Assembly: GCA_033032865.1 (NCBI GenBank)
Contig: JAWHQI010000259.1
Coordinates: 186,001-250,000, forward strand
Reading direction: 5' to 3'
Origin: Dactylorhiza incarnata
Taxonomy: Eukaryota > Streptophyta > Magnoliopsida > Asparagales > Orchidaceae
DNA length: 64,000 nt
Under the pieces are notes generated by a model. That model had not been told where the DNA came from. It made no database searches and worked only from the letters and a program-made list of their open reading frames with translations. Every line of letters starts with the position of its first letter. Positions within the stretch are counted from its first letter, which is position 1. Of the stretch, positions 43,105-55,095 are shown in pieces. Both the position numbers and the translations under genes were made by a program.

Positions 43105-44382
43105 TGTTGGATCTTACGGTGCCCTTAGAGGGGGGTTGAATAAGGGAATATAAATTCTTTATATAATTTAAGAAAATTACTAAATTGTTTTATAATATGC
43201 GAAGGGAAAATAACAATTTAGCTAAGTGAATAGAAAATTATGATTTGCAATTTTTAGAAATAAGTACTAAATTGTTTTATGATGAAAGAGATTGAAATAA
43301 ACAATTTAGATTTAGAATTGAAAACTTAGAACACAATATAATAGAGATTACGCCAAGTGATAGAAATCAAGTAAACACAAAAGAGACATGATTATATTAT
43401 ATGAAAAAGTGTTTACATAAATTTGATTTCTATATCGCTAGAAATCGGAGGCGTACAAATGTAAATTTCTTTTCCTTTTCTATACCGACTTGTATCCCCA
43501 CAAACCGGTTGGCTTTAGCCAATCCTTCCCCGGATATGGCCTCAAGCCGCTCTAGCCAATCCTTCCCCGGATATGGCCTCGAGCACCCCCTAGATCTAAT
43601 CACCTAGACCTAGTTGCCAACACAAGGCGAATTTCCCCCTAAGTCCTACCCAGACCTAGTCGCCAACACAAGGCGAATTAACTTAACGATTATAAAGAAA
43701 GTATGGAATGGAAATAATGAAAAACAATAATAAAAACTCCTTATATGAGATCTCTGGAGTCGAGGATGAAGGAGCGATGTAGCATAAGCGAGGTAGAAGC
43801 GATCGTCCTTCGGATGTAGCATGACGTAGTCCTCCTCCAGAATTCTCCATAAGCTTTTTGTGGGAGATCCATCTTCGGCAGCATAATAGCACTGGAATTG
43901 TGGCACAAGCAACCTCTCTGGGATGGATGATCAAAATGATCAAAGTTGGCTTCAATTTATAGACCTTGGAGCTAGCGCCTACGGTAGTACTTAGCGCATG
44001 CGGTATCGTTCGTATGGAGCGGTTGCGAAACCGTCGGCGGCGTGGCGCTGTGCACGATCTTGAGATAGCGCCTGCGGTTTTGCTAGCGCTGGCGGTAACG
44101 TTAAGGAACCGCTGAGACTGAACCGCTGAGACAAAAAGAAAGAGATGATTTTGAGTTATCGCCTGGCGTTAGCGCTAGCGCTGGCGGTAGCGCTAGCGCC
44201 TGCATTAATCCTCTAGCGCTGGCGGTAGTGCTCCATTCAGAAAGTTTGATTCCATGCTGCCTTCTACCTATGGAGTATTGCACATATAGTTCTTGCACAC
44301 TATAAACACACTACAAGCAATATCAAATACAATATGGGATTTGTTATTCTCAAACAAAGGGATGTGACACACATGTCCAACA
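43105..44382 (-). repeat. X2 5' LTR
   Basis: 1278 bp, TG...CA. TATA box CTATAAATTG at about 43964-43955 on the minus strand, with the array upstream at 43970-44230: GCGCTAGC, GGCGGTAGCGC, GGCGTTAGC and two AACCGCTGAGAC words (44105-44135). The A-G6-TTGAATA tract is near 43127-43140. Confidence 0.92.
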
Positions 44383-44387
44383 GTTAG

Positions 44388-44892
44388 CTGGTTTGGACTT
44401 ATGGGCAGTAGGCTCAGTTGTTGTAGGTACGGACGGGTTAGTCCGGCTGGCCGGTGGCCTAGAAGATTAGTGTGATGGGCAAGTTAGCCCAGGGAGCCTA
44501 CAGATCGGAGATGTATGGTAATCATGATTGCATGTGCATAAAGGTGGTGGGTCTATAGTATTGAACGGTTGTTCGCACTGACGCCGATACTTTAACTCGG
44601 CAAGTGTGGTTATCACTTAGCCAAGGAAAAGTCTGGTGGACCAGCCAGTAAGAGTACGCAGGCACTCCGCGGTGTGTTCTGTGCGTTGAGGCGTATGATA
44701 GTCTAGGTTAGGTAGTGTGAATACCAACCTAGAGGTGGGCGAGGCCCAACCCACCACTTCCGTTTGTCACTACGGGGGTATCCTGGGAGTTTTGCTAGCT
44801 CCAAAAAGGGGAAACTAAATGTCTGTGCACATAGAGTTGGGCGCGTGAGTTGCACTTATGTGATCATAACATTAATCAGCATAACTCTGCAT
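44388..44892. other. Unassigned GC-richer block between X2 and V
   Basis: Continues 35393-35759 across X2. It is more GC-rich than the X internal regions and has no long frame, tRNA or repeat I recognise. It ends where the V LTR begins, with no polypurine tract, so it is the sequence V inserted into. Confidence 0.4.
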
Positions 44893-46334
44893 TGTTGGAG
44901 CTTGTGTTCCATATCTCTTAGTTTGAGAATAACAAATCACACTATGTATTTGATCTTGCTTGTGTTTATAAGTGTGCAGGTACTATTGTTAAATAACCCT
45001 ATGAGGATTCTCTGGAAAGAGAGCTAACCGCATTAGTAGTTAACGCCCCGCGTTAACATCCGTCGAGAAAAGAATCCGCTGAGAAGAAAACCGCTGAGAA
45101 GGAAGCTGCGTTCGACGAATGGAACCTGCGTTCTACGAACGAGGGGCTGCGTTCGACGAAATTTCATGCGCTCGACAAGCTGCGTTCGACGAACGAGTAT
45201 CTCCGTTCGACGAACTGAGTCTGCGTTCGACGAAATTCCCCGCGCTCGACAAATTCCTGTGCTCGACGAACTGAACTACGCTCGACGCTTTGAAGATAAC
45301 TGCGCTCGGCTAATTGCGTTCGACGAACTGAACTGCGGTCGACGATTTAGAGCGTTCGACAAACGGAACTGCGATTGACGAATTGAAGTTATCTCCGTTC
45401 GACGAAGGCGAATTCGATGAATTTTGTTTCGTTCGACGAAATTTTGATCTGCCACGATCCCGACGTTTTGCACGATCTCAGCAACTGCCAGACACGATGC
45501 TTAACGCTGGCGTTAACCCTAACGCCAGGAGTTAGCTCCCGTGTCTAGATAAAAGACCTGAGTTCGGTGTTCAAGTGAGTTTTGCTGAAGCCTTCACTCC
45601 AATCTTTTGAGAGAGCATTTCATCCCCGAATTCAGAGAAAACTCCCAACACCACCATTGAGGAACAAGAGTGAGAAGGAGACTTGCAATGGTCAATTTGA
45701 AGAAGGACGCTTGTTTCAACTCCGATGATGATCAAAGCGTGTCTTCAATATCTCCTTCAGCACTCTTCAATATAGGGAGTCTTTTATTCTAATTTGTATC
45801 TTTATCTTTTCATTTACTTGTAACCGTAGTGAAATCGCCGCCTTGCATGTGGCGACTAGGTCCTTGTGCGGCTTAGGGGGTAATTCGCAGCCTTGTGCAT
45901 GGCGACTAGGTCAAGGGTAGATCTAGGGGTGGCTAGAGGCCTTATCTGGGGATAGATAGGCTATATCCAACCGGTCCTTGGGAGAAGGACCGGTGAAGGA
46001 ACAAAAAAGAGATCTTCAACTTGTCGCCTCAATTTCAAGCGTTATTGAAATATTATCCTTGTAATCATTTTGTGATATATAAAATTCCTTTTTTTAGTAT
46101 ATCTATTTTTCTGGATTTGTATTTCATTTGAAATTATGCAAGTAAAATCACTTTTTTTATTTCTGCCAAAATATTTTCTGGAGGGATAACGCCAGGCATT
46201 AACTAGTCAACGCCAGGCATTAGCATCAGTGCTAAACAGTTTTATGGTTCTTTAAAATTTGTCAGTTTAACTTAAAAATAGTAAACCCCTTATTCACCCC
46301 CCCCCCCCCTCTAAGGGCGCCATCAGATCCAACG
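44893..46334 (+). repeat. V 5' LTR
   Basis: About 1442 bp, starting TGTTGGAGC and ending GATCCAACG (CA mutated to CG). The U3 array 45017-45535 is followed by a TATA-like TAGATAAAAG near 45545. The first 150 bp and the end match the X1 LTR, while the middle array differs. It carries the CCCTTA...TAAGGG stem with 13 C near 46297-46309. Confidence 0.88.
45017..45535. repeat. Mosaic palindrome array in V U3
   Basis: Three word types in one LTR. TTAACGCCCCGCGTTAA (45038-45054) and CTTAACGCTGGCGTTAA (45500-45520) are of X1 type. CCGCTGAGAAG, twice at 45070-45100, is of Z type. About twenty GTTCGACGAA / CTCGACGAA words at 45100-45440 are of Y/U type. Each contains CG, and many are self-complementary (TTCGACGAA pairs with TTCGTCGAA). 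Confidence 0.85.
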
Positions 46335-46336
46335 CT

Positions 46337-46352
46337 TGGTATCAGAGCCAGG
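46337..46352 (+). other. V primer-binding site
   Basis: TGGTATCAGAGCCAGG two bases after the LTR, a perfect match to the plant initiator tRNA-Met complement. Confidence 0.85.
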
Positions 46353-46383
46353 TTATTCCAAAACAGTCTCACAACCGGGAATA

Positions 46384-48711
46384 ATGGTGCATCACGATCG
46401 TGCCTTTTTGGAGGGTCAAGGGATAAGTAGACCTCCACTATTTACAGAACTGATTATAATTATTTGAAAACTAGAATGCGTTATTTTCTAACTGCTTTAG
46501 ATAATGACGTTTGGGGTATGGTAGAACAAAGTTATTATCCACCAACATTTGTTGTTGGAGAAATCATTATGGAAAAACCTAAAGATAGATGGGATGACAA
46601 TGATAAATTGAGATGTAAGAATAACGCTAAAGCAATGAATGCGTTATTTTGTGCTTTGGATAGAACAGAATTTAATAGAACTTGTGCTTGCGAAACAGCT
46701 TATGATATTTGGAATCTTTTAGAAATTACTCATGAAGGCACTACGCAGGTGAAGGATTCAAAGCTCTTCCAACTTGAATCCGAATATAAGAAATTCCGGA
46801 TGGAGACGGATGAAGACGTGGATTCTATGTACACAAGCTTCACCAAAATCGTCAACGACTTAAAAGTGCTTGGAAAGGTGTTCTCCAATGGCGACTTGGT
46901 GAGAAACATTCTAAGGTCTCTCCCTCCAAAGTTCAATCCAAAGGTGATGGCTATCTCGGAGTCGCACGACTTGAAAAAGCTCCAAATTGAGAGCCTTATT
47001 GGGAACCTCAAGACCCACGAGGTTGAGCTCAAAATTCAACAACAAGAGTACAACTTGGAGCCAAAGAAGAAGAGATTGGCCTTAAAGTCAAAGAAGGAGG
47101 CAAATGAAGATGATGAAGAGGACGAGGAGAGCCTTTTTGTGAAAAAGTTCAAAAGGTTCATGAAGAATCCGGAAAGGAGAAACACCTTCCGGAAATATTT
47201 CATCAAAAAGGGATCTTCATCAAAGAAAGAGAAATGAAGCGATGAGGATGATGATGAACGACCACCACCGGAGTGTTACCATTGTAGAAAGACTGGACAT
47301 ATTCGGAGCAAGTGCCCAAAATATCTGAAAGAGCATAAAGAAAAAGGGCACAGGGGAAATGAGAAGAAGAAGGTCCTAAAAGCGGCTACATGGGATAACT
47401 CCTCCTCCGAGGTTTCAAGCGGCTCATCCACTAGTGATGAAGAAGAGGCAAACATGTGCCTAATGGGAAAGAGTAACAAGATATCCGAAGATGAATGCAG
47501 TATCCAAAGCGACACTGAGGTATGTTGGCAGGCTAAGGACAAAAAAGAAGTGTGGTATTTGGACTCGGGATGCTCCAAACACATGACGGGAAACAAAGCA
47601 AAGTTCCTTAGCCTTGAGATGAAGAAAGGAGTGATAGTGACATTTGGTGACAACGGTAAAGGAAGGATCATGGGCATCGGTACAGTGGGTAACGATTCTT
47701 TCTCAATTTCAAATGTTTTATATGTAGATGGTTTAAAACATAATCTAATTTCAATTAGTCAATTATGTGATAAGGGTTTAAATGTATTATTTGAATCATC
47801 TACAAATCTTTGTAAAATTATAAATTCTAAAACAAATGATGTCGTACTCACCGCACCTAGGATGCATAATGTTTATATGATTACTTTTAATGATCTTTCA
47901 AATTCTTCTTTAAAATGTTTTATTTCTAAAAATGAAGAATTAGAACTTTGGCATAGGCACCTTGGTCATTCTAGCACCAAGCTTATTTTGAAATTATCAA
48001 AAGATAAATTAATTAAGGGATTACCTATGCTTAATGGAAATTTATCTTCTCTTTGTACGCCTTGCCAAAAAGGAAAATTTTAAAAAATTCTTTTAAGAGC
48101 AAAAATGTAATTTCTACCACTAGACCTCTTCAATTAATTCATATGTATTTATTTGGACCGGTCAGCACTTCTAGTTTATGAGGTAGAAAATATACGTTTG
48201 TAATAATTGATGATTTTTCTAGATTTTGTTGGACATTATTTCAATCTTCCAAATCTGATGTATTCCTTGAATTTACTAAACTATGCATTCGTATTCAAAA
48301 TGAACTTGATTTAAAGATTAAATGCATACGTTCGGATCATGGAGGAGAATTTGAAAATGATAGATTTTTTTCTTTTTGTGATGATTTAGGAATTATACAT
48401 GAATTTTTCGCTCCTCGCACCCCACAACAAAATGGTGTAGTGGAGAGGAAAAATAGAACCCTTCAAGAGCTAGCAGGCACTATGCTTTGTGAATATGGGT
48501 TGCCTAAATCATTTTGGGCCGAAGCGGTTAATACTTCATGTTATATCATTAATCGTGCCATGCTTCGTCCTGTTTTAAAATTGACACCTTATGAGCTTTA
48601 CTTTAAAAGAAAACCTAATGTATCTTATTTTCATGTGTTTGGTTGTAAATGCTTCATTTTAAACACTAAAGATACACTAGGAAAATTTGATGAAAATGCG
48701 ATGAGGGAATT
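46384..48711 (+). pseudogene. gag-pol: V gag, protease and integrase (5' part of gag-pol)
   Basis: ATG at 46384 (MVHHDRAFLEGQG). A one-base loss near 46445 moves the frame to 46464-47237, a UBN2-type gag. After an in-frame TGA (47235) the same frame continues with the zinc knuckle C-x2-C-x4-H-x4-C (47274-47315), an aspartic protease site WYLDSGCSKHMTG (Asp at about 47572), and the pre-integrase HRHLGH with CTPCQKGKF, ending at 48083. A frameshift in an A/T run then gives integrase with a TGA at 48179. The first catalytic residue is Tyr (48146-48148) where HMDLFGP is expected; Asp (48335) and Glu (48443) remain, 35 residues apart. U interrupts after KFDENA. Confidence 0.88.
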
Positions 48712-49592
48712 TGAAAGCGCACAGTTAACCTCACTAGAATTCTCTAGAGGGGGGTGAATAGAGATTTAAAAATACTTTGTGCAATTATATATATATATAT
48801 ATGTGTGTGTAATAATCACAGAATTAAGCTTCCCACACACCAACAAGAATTAAGCAAGTAAAGAAGGAAAATAGCAAGAAGAAAATCACAGCACAACACA
48901 AAGAAATATAGTGGTTCCCCAAACTTTGGGTAGTCCACTCTTCTACCCCCTTGGTGGGAATTCACTATCTTGCACTGAGTCTTTTGATAAGGAGACTCTT
49001 AGAACCAGCCTGAGTCTTTTGATAAGGAGACTCTTAGAACCAGTACAACTGAATTTTTTGAAGAGAGATTTTAAAAACTCTTTTACACAATTTGAAAATA
49101 AAATAAGAGTAAGAAGAAGAAGTAGAAGAAGTAATTTTAGATAAGAAAGAATCTTCTTCCTAGCAAGAAGATTAGAAGCACAAGAAATAGTGAATGAAAT
49201 CTCTCTTCTATAGTGAGAAGGAGATTGTAGGTCTTTTTCCCTTTCAATGAGAGCTATCAGAGATTGCAGCAGTATGGCTTCAGAAAGAGGAGAAGAAGAA
49301 GGCTTGTTGTTGGCTTCAGCACAGTATCACTTCTCACAGCTTTTCTCACTTTTCTCTTGGGAGCTTTTCCTCAATTTCAAATGTATGGAGTGGATCACTT
49401 CTCATGTTCTTCTCTGCCGACTTCCCTCTTATTTATAGCTCTGTTTATTCAAAGAATACTATAGGAGAATAATCAATTAGCAGACAGAGAAATAGTAAGA
49501 GAGAAAAGATTCCATAATCAATATTTCTGTAGAAGGAAAGAGATCATTCTGATTTCAAATAATATCCATAATAAACTTAATCAATTTAGCCA
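48712..49592 (-). repeat. U 3' LTR, truncated
   Basis: Matches 61956-62826 closely. After TCAATTTAGCCA the LTR stops and the accessory-ORF sequence begins, so U3 with its palindrome array, the polypurine tract and the end of the internal region are missing. A 24-bp repeat CAGTAACATGTGG... (49591-49635) marks the breakpoint. Because the target duplication is intact, the loss followed insertion. Confidence 0.85.
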
Positions 49593-51124
49593 GTAACATG
49601 TGGTTCTCCTTCTCAGTAACATGTGGTTCACTCAGCTCCCTCTGAGTCGCAGCAGTTTGCTCCCCCTGAGATGGAACTTCCTTTGAGCCTTCTACTTCTG
49701 CCTCTTCTGGTTCTTTCTCAGCTCCAGCTTCAATTATATCAGCATTTGGCTCCCCCTGAGCTTCAGCTTCTTTTTCAACAAAAGTTTCCTTTTCAGCTTC
49801 TCTCTCTGCTCTGCTAGCCTCCCCTTGAAAGAGAACTACTTGTTGTATAGCTTCTCTTGCTATAGAGAGTACATCTATTATCTGGTCCTCAGTATGTAAC
49901 TCTGGGACTAATTCATTTCCAATTGTCTTATCAGCTTTTGAAGTAGGAAGGGACTTGTGTGAGAGAGATTTGTGACTTGAGAGCTGCTCTTCATCTAATT
50001 TCTCCCCCTTCTTGACCTTCTTAGCCAAGGAGGTTAAGAAAGACTTGGTCACTTTGGAGGAAGAGACAGAGGACTTCAAGCTTTGCACAGAGGCATTGAC
50101 CCCATCTATTTGGGTTTGTATGTGTATGATGGAGGAGTGAAGTTGGGAGCAGTGTGCATCCAGCATTTCTTGAAATTTTTGGGTTGCTGATTGGATACAC
50201 TGGGTGATGAGAGTGTTAGTGGATGGAGATGGTTCAAGGTGTGTTGGAGTAGGAGATAATGGTGGAGGAGGAGGTGATGAAGGTGGAAAGAGAACTGTAT
50301 CATTATGATGAGGTGAGTTTAATGGAGGAGGTGGAGGAATAGAGGAGGGTTGAGCAGGTGGATGTGAAGATATAGGTAGGATAGGAGTTGTGATGGTAGT
50401 AGAGACTATTGGTGTGGATGGTGTAGGTAGGGAAGATATGTCTGTATGCTGAGGAGGAGGTGAGGATGGATGGCTAGGAGAGTTAGGAGGAGAGGGAGTC
50501 CTATAGGGAATGGCACCAGGCTTAGGAATTTGCCTGGTCCATTTTGAGAAGAGGGCTATGGACATCCTTTTTCCAGGGGGAATGGGGATTCCTTTTGACC
50601 TACATAGGTCAGGGAAGGAGTGGAGGAGTACCTGACTCATGATCCTCATATAGGCATTCTCTTTGTGAGAATATTTGTAGCCTATCATTTTCAGTAAGCA
50701 GCTGGCCCAGTTAACCTTCTTTTTCAGCACAAGGGCCCCCATGATGTTCAGTTGCTGCTTGGGCACTGCATCATGTGCAGAGATCTTGCATAATAGAACT
50801 TTTCCTACTATGTCTGCCAATAGTCTATATTCCTCAGAAAAATCTATTTTCTTTAGGTGGATTGGTTTATCTTTGGAGAACTTCATGATGAGTAATAGAT
50901 TCTTGGTTTCCTCAGGGGTGAGATCCACGGGTTCATCACCTGATAAGGGAATGATGATGAAGATTTACTTAGTTATCTTTAGAAAATAATTTGCTTCCCC
51001 TTTTTGATTTGAATAAGGATAGTGTACCTGATGGAAGATCAAAAGTGTCCCTAAGGTGTTCTGCTGAGATTAAGACAGGTGTCTCATAGAGTGTTCCTGT
51101 GATTTCTCCTTGCTCAGATATTTG
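49555..51124 (-). pseudogene. U accessory ORF, C-terminal part
   Basis: Continues the ORF begun at 59084 after X3. 51124-50969 (with LISAEHLRDTFDLPSG) ends at a TAA; 50928-49555 resumes with TPEETKNLLLIMKF and the Transposase_32-like core LADIVGKVLLCKISAHD. Then come a Pro/Ser/Thr-rich stretch of about 90 residues, a coiled coil (QTQIDGVNASVQSLKSSVSS) and a Glu-rich tail. The last dozen codons read into the truncated LTR. The domain order (core, low complexity, coiled coil) is the same as in the third ORF of Z. Function unknown; no catalytic motif seen. Confidence 0.75.
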
Positions 51125-52209
51125 TGTTGGATCGGTCGGCGCTCTTAGAGGGGGGTGAATAAGGGTTTTCAAAAACTTTAGATTATATTTAGAAAAACTT
51201 CGGAATATTGCAAGATTAATAAAGAGACATCAAGTAAAACAATAATAAAGAGATATGCTTTATTAATATCAAATAATGTTTTACAAAACTTGATCTCTAT
51301 GACGCTAGAAATCAGAGGCGACTAATAAAAATTCTTTTTCGTTTTCTATACCGACTCGTATCCCCACGAAATGATTGGCTTTAGCCGATTTCTCCCCAGA
51401 TACGGCCTCAAGCCGCTCTAGCCAATCTATCCCCAGAAAGGCCTCGAGCACCCCCTAGACCTAGCCTAGATCTAGTCGCCAACACGAGGCGAATTTCAGC
51501 CCTAAGTCCTACCCCAGACCTAGTCGCCAACACTAGGCGATTTCACTTAAACGATTACAAGAAAAGATGTGAAATGAAAAAGACAATAATATAAAAACTC
51601 CCTCTATTTGGATCTCTTGGAGAAGTAGACGAAGACGCAGAGTATGATCGTAGTCGATGCGGTCTTTCGTCACGATGACGAAGCGTGTTGAAATCTTCTC
51701 CACGGATCTCCTTAAGGCTTTATGGAATTGTGGGAGTATCGCTCTGAATCTTCCTCTCTCTGCTGTGTCACGAAGCTCTGGAGTTTGGGATTGGAGGAGG
51801 ATTAAGAATTCGGAGCCAAAGCATCCAATTTATAGCCTTTACGCTACCGCCGGCGCTAGCCCGGATTAGGAAACGTTTTGCGCGGCAGGATCTTCAATCC
51901 GTGGCAACATATTGCTCCATGCCTCTTGTGCGCCATGCTACCGCCAGCGCTAGTAGCTACCGCCGGGCGCTAGCTCCTTCTAAAAATGATGCCGGAATCG
52001 TGTTAATCAACGCTAGCGACGGGCGCTATCGCTACCGCCGGCGCTAGTGGGCCTCTTCGAATTTTGGCCTCAATTTTGGGGGCAGACATCATGAGTACTC
52101 CTTGAGTCATGTGGACTATGTTAACCTGCACACTTGAACATACAAGATCAAATACACATAGGATTTGTTATTCTCAAACCTAGGAGAGGCGGAAGACCGT
52201 GTTCCAACA
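51125..52209 (-). repeat. X3 3' LTR
   Basis: Starts TGTTGGATCGG and ends GTTCCAACA. Array words CTACCGCCGGCGCTAG, CGCTAGTAGCTACCGCC and GCTAGCGACGGGCGCTA lie at 51840-52045; TATA box CTATAAATTG at about 51837-51828 on the minus strand. The polypurine equivalent AAAAGGGAGAGTT follows at 52210. Confidence 0.92.
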
Positions 52210-52759
52210 AACTCTCCCTTTTGATAATAACAAATCCATTAATGATAAATCAAAGCATTAATAAATAAGCATGATGAGACTATACTTGTGTGTGTGTGAG
52301 AGTGATGACTTAGGATAATAATTGATTCTAGCATGTTAGACTTGCTCCCCCTAAATACATGCTCCCCCTAAGTGAATGCTCCCCTAATATGTAAGCTATC
52401 ATCTTAATTTGTCATGTTGGGTTTTTGATAGCGGGTTACATTTATCATTGTTAGTTCCCCCCTTTTGCATTTTATCATGTTGGTTCTCCCCCTTTGTTAT
52501 TAGGAAAAGTGGGTAGTGAAACAAAGCACTAAAAATGTGTAAATAAAAGAGAAGGCATGATCGAGCTTTAAGTAAATGATAAGGAGTTTTAGACTTGTCT
52601 TTCATTGAAAATGATCAGAGTTATGATTTATTTTATCCCTTTTGTTTGTAGTTCTCCCTTTTTTATATATCAGAGTTTAAGCAAAAAATAATGATTTCCC
52701 CTTTAAATAAGAGTTTTAAGCCTAAAAACAATCATGATTTCCAAGTAACCAATCTACCC

Positions 52760-52990
52760 AGACAATATGTCAACACCCTAGCCCCGTACAAAGTGACGGA
52801 TGGGCATGAGGAGCTGCAAACATGCCGTAGGTTGGGGTGTTAATCCCATATGCAAACACTAGACAAAAACTTAACATAACACTCTTTCCCCCAGTGCCTC
52901 GCAAGGCCCCACTAGAACCCTCCCGGTTAAGGACAAGACATGACTAGAGATAAGGTTATCTAATGTCTACAACCCTACGCCCCCGCTATG
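52760..52990 (-). other. Conserved GC-rich block of the X family (X3 copy)
   Basis: Nearly identical to 39320-39545 in X2, including GTGACGGATGGGCATGAGG and CAGTGCCTCGCAAGGCCCC, while flanking sequence is more diverged. Confidence 0.7.
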
Positions 52991-55057
52991 GTGAGAAATG
53001 AAGTCATGGATAACAATTATTGGAAACATTAAGCTTTTAAATCTAATGGGAAATATCATAGCATATGGGTTTATATTTTTATTTGAATTTTTGAAACAAA
53101 ACTCACATAGATATATTGAAATTCATGAATGAATCAGAGTTTGAGTATTGCGGAAGATTTTGAAAAAAAAACATCATAATACTAAATAAGAGTTTAAGTT
53201 AAAAAGAGATGTTTTATAAGCAATATTTCACTTGTTGGAGGAGTGTTTAGAATAGAAATAGATCAGAGTTATAAGCAAAAAAATTCAACCAATATAAAGT
53301 TTACCAAGCAAGTCTACCACTTGTTGCAAGAAAGGAATTTGAAGATTCAAGTGATGATGCACACAAGATGAAAGATTTTAAATAAGTATTAAAGTGCAAG
53401 GTAAAACAATTATATGGTTATGATGCGGAAGACATATAGAAGTACAAAAAACATCTTATGGTAATCAATGATGGTTCATAAAAAGATATATGAGTTCAAT
53501 TTCAAGAAGAAGATGTTTTTGTAAATCATTTTGCATTTAAAATTTTTGTTTTGACAATACAGTAACCAAGCATGAAATAATCTTATCAAAAAGAGATTAC
53601 TACAATGTTACATTAATTCACAATTTCAAAACATACCAAACATTGTAGAAAGCATGCTAGGTTATCTAGCGCATTTCATAGATAAAGAGTAGTATAGAAT
53701 TAGCATTAGGATCCAATACTCATGAGAAGAAGTGTTATGGAAGATAATAATGTGCATAAAAGTGTATTTTGAATAGAGTAAACAAATGTTTTAATCAAAA
53801 ATACAAGTAATATGTAAAGTAACGAGCACAATAAAACACAAATAATTTTACTTTCACTCACTTCAATGCACAAAAAAATGTACAACTACCAAGGTGCTTT
53901 GCACACACAATGCTCATTAAGACTTATCATGGTGCAAAGTAGTGCTTGGGGGATCAAAATAATTTTATTCTTCAATATTGATTTTTTGTTATTGTGATCC
54001 GGTGTACTTAAGAATAAGTGGTTTTTATTTTGAAAGAAAGTTATGGTTTGCACAAGATACTTTATTATTCTTTCCAAGGTGCTCAACCTCACAATGCTTA
54101 TTAAGACTTATCAGGAGGTTCAAGTAGTGCTTGGTGGAGTTATCTTTGTCACTTTATTTTATGATTTTGTTTTGTACAAAGTTCTCCGAATACACTTGTT
54201 TTGCAAACCAATATAATTTATGAAAAAGATAACCACTTTTCTTAACTTTTAAAAGTGCAAATAAAGAAGTGTAGGTAAGATACTTGTGCAATTTTAATTT
54301 ATTTGTACTAATACAAAACATACACAAGCATTCTTAGATTAAACACATAAGTAGACAATGCCAAAATAAGTGAGTGAATTGCGATCATTATCAAACATAA
54401 AACATTACTCATACTTAGAGGCATGCTACGCATAGTTCTACACAACCTTTTCAATATAAATTATGCACATATTAATAGATGTATCAAAGCATGATGAAGG
54501 CAATGTTCAAAGTAGTTTGAAAAGATAAATTGCAACATTATAGAAGTTCTAATAGATTAACTCATGCTTGATATTTACAATAAAGTCCATACAGATATTT
54601 TTGAAAAATAATTTTTACTTAAAGTTTGAACTTATAAAATTGATCTTGGACTTCCCGAGGGCTACCTTGTGAGAGGTTCGCCCGGTACTAGGTGATATGA
54701 TAATGATAGCCCAAATCACCCTTTCGCAAGATACATAGAAAAGTTAAGTTCAGAAGAATAATTTTGATACTTGTTTTTGTTTTATTTTATATTTTGTAGT
54801 TGATTTTTACTAATAAAAGCATATTTTTGTAATTTTTGCTTTTGTAATTTTTATATTTGATTTTTGCATAAGATGAACTTTAAATAAAGGAAACAACACA
54901 AGCGAAAAAACAAAACATAGTTTTTGTAATTTGGTTTTTGTAGTTTTGTATTTGATTTTTCAAAAAATAAAGAAACACAGAAGTGCAAAACTAAGTAGTA
55001 CATATAGATTAGTATATTTTTAGGGATTTTTCAAAATTTTAAAATTATAGAAAAATG

Positions 55058-55095
55058 AACCTCGATGCTAGCGCCGGCGCTAGCGCTAGCGCGGG
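55058..55095. repeat. Internal GCGCTAGC array of X3
   Basis: GCTAGCGCCGGCGCTAGCG followed by CTAGCGCGGG. This is the same word as the X3 LTR array, placed about 1.2 kb downstream of the gag stop. X2 has a vestige at the same place (TAGCGCGGC near 38989), and X1 has CTCCTGGCGTTAGCTCC there (22724). Confidence 0.75.

Larger units (their letters stand above)
35760..44382 (-). mobile_element. X2: complete gag-only Sirevirus-like copia element
   Basis: 8.6-kb minus-strand element with target duplication GTTAG (35755-35759, 44383-44387). LTRs are 35760-37023 (1264 bp; first bases mutated to TTTTGG) and 43105-44382 (1278 bp). The primer site abuts the 5' LTR at about 43090-43103 and the polypurine tract AAAAGGGGGAGAT abuts the 3' LTR at 37024-37037. 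The internal region has an intact gag and then 4.4 kb without any pol domain. It would need pol proteins from a related element; V shares its LTR end and primer site. Confidence 0.93.

Noticed and set aside
44883..44887. AACTC matching the five bases left of X4 (32881-32885), as a target duplication for a larger X4
   Set aside because: The sequence next to it does not end in an LTR or in CA, and a 5-base match is weak on its own.
49247..49464. Two overlapping frames in the U LTR that recur at 62482-62706
   Set aside because: LTR shadow frames; indels between the two copies change the reading and no domain is visible.
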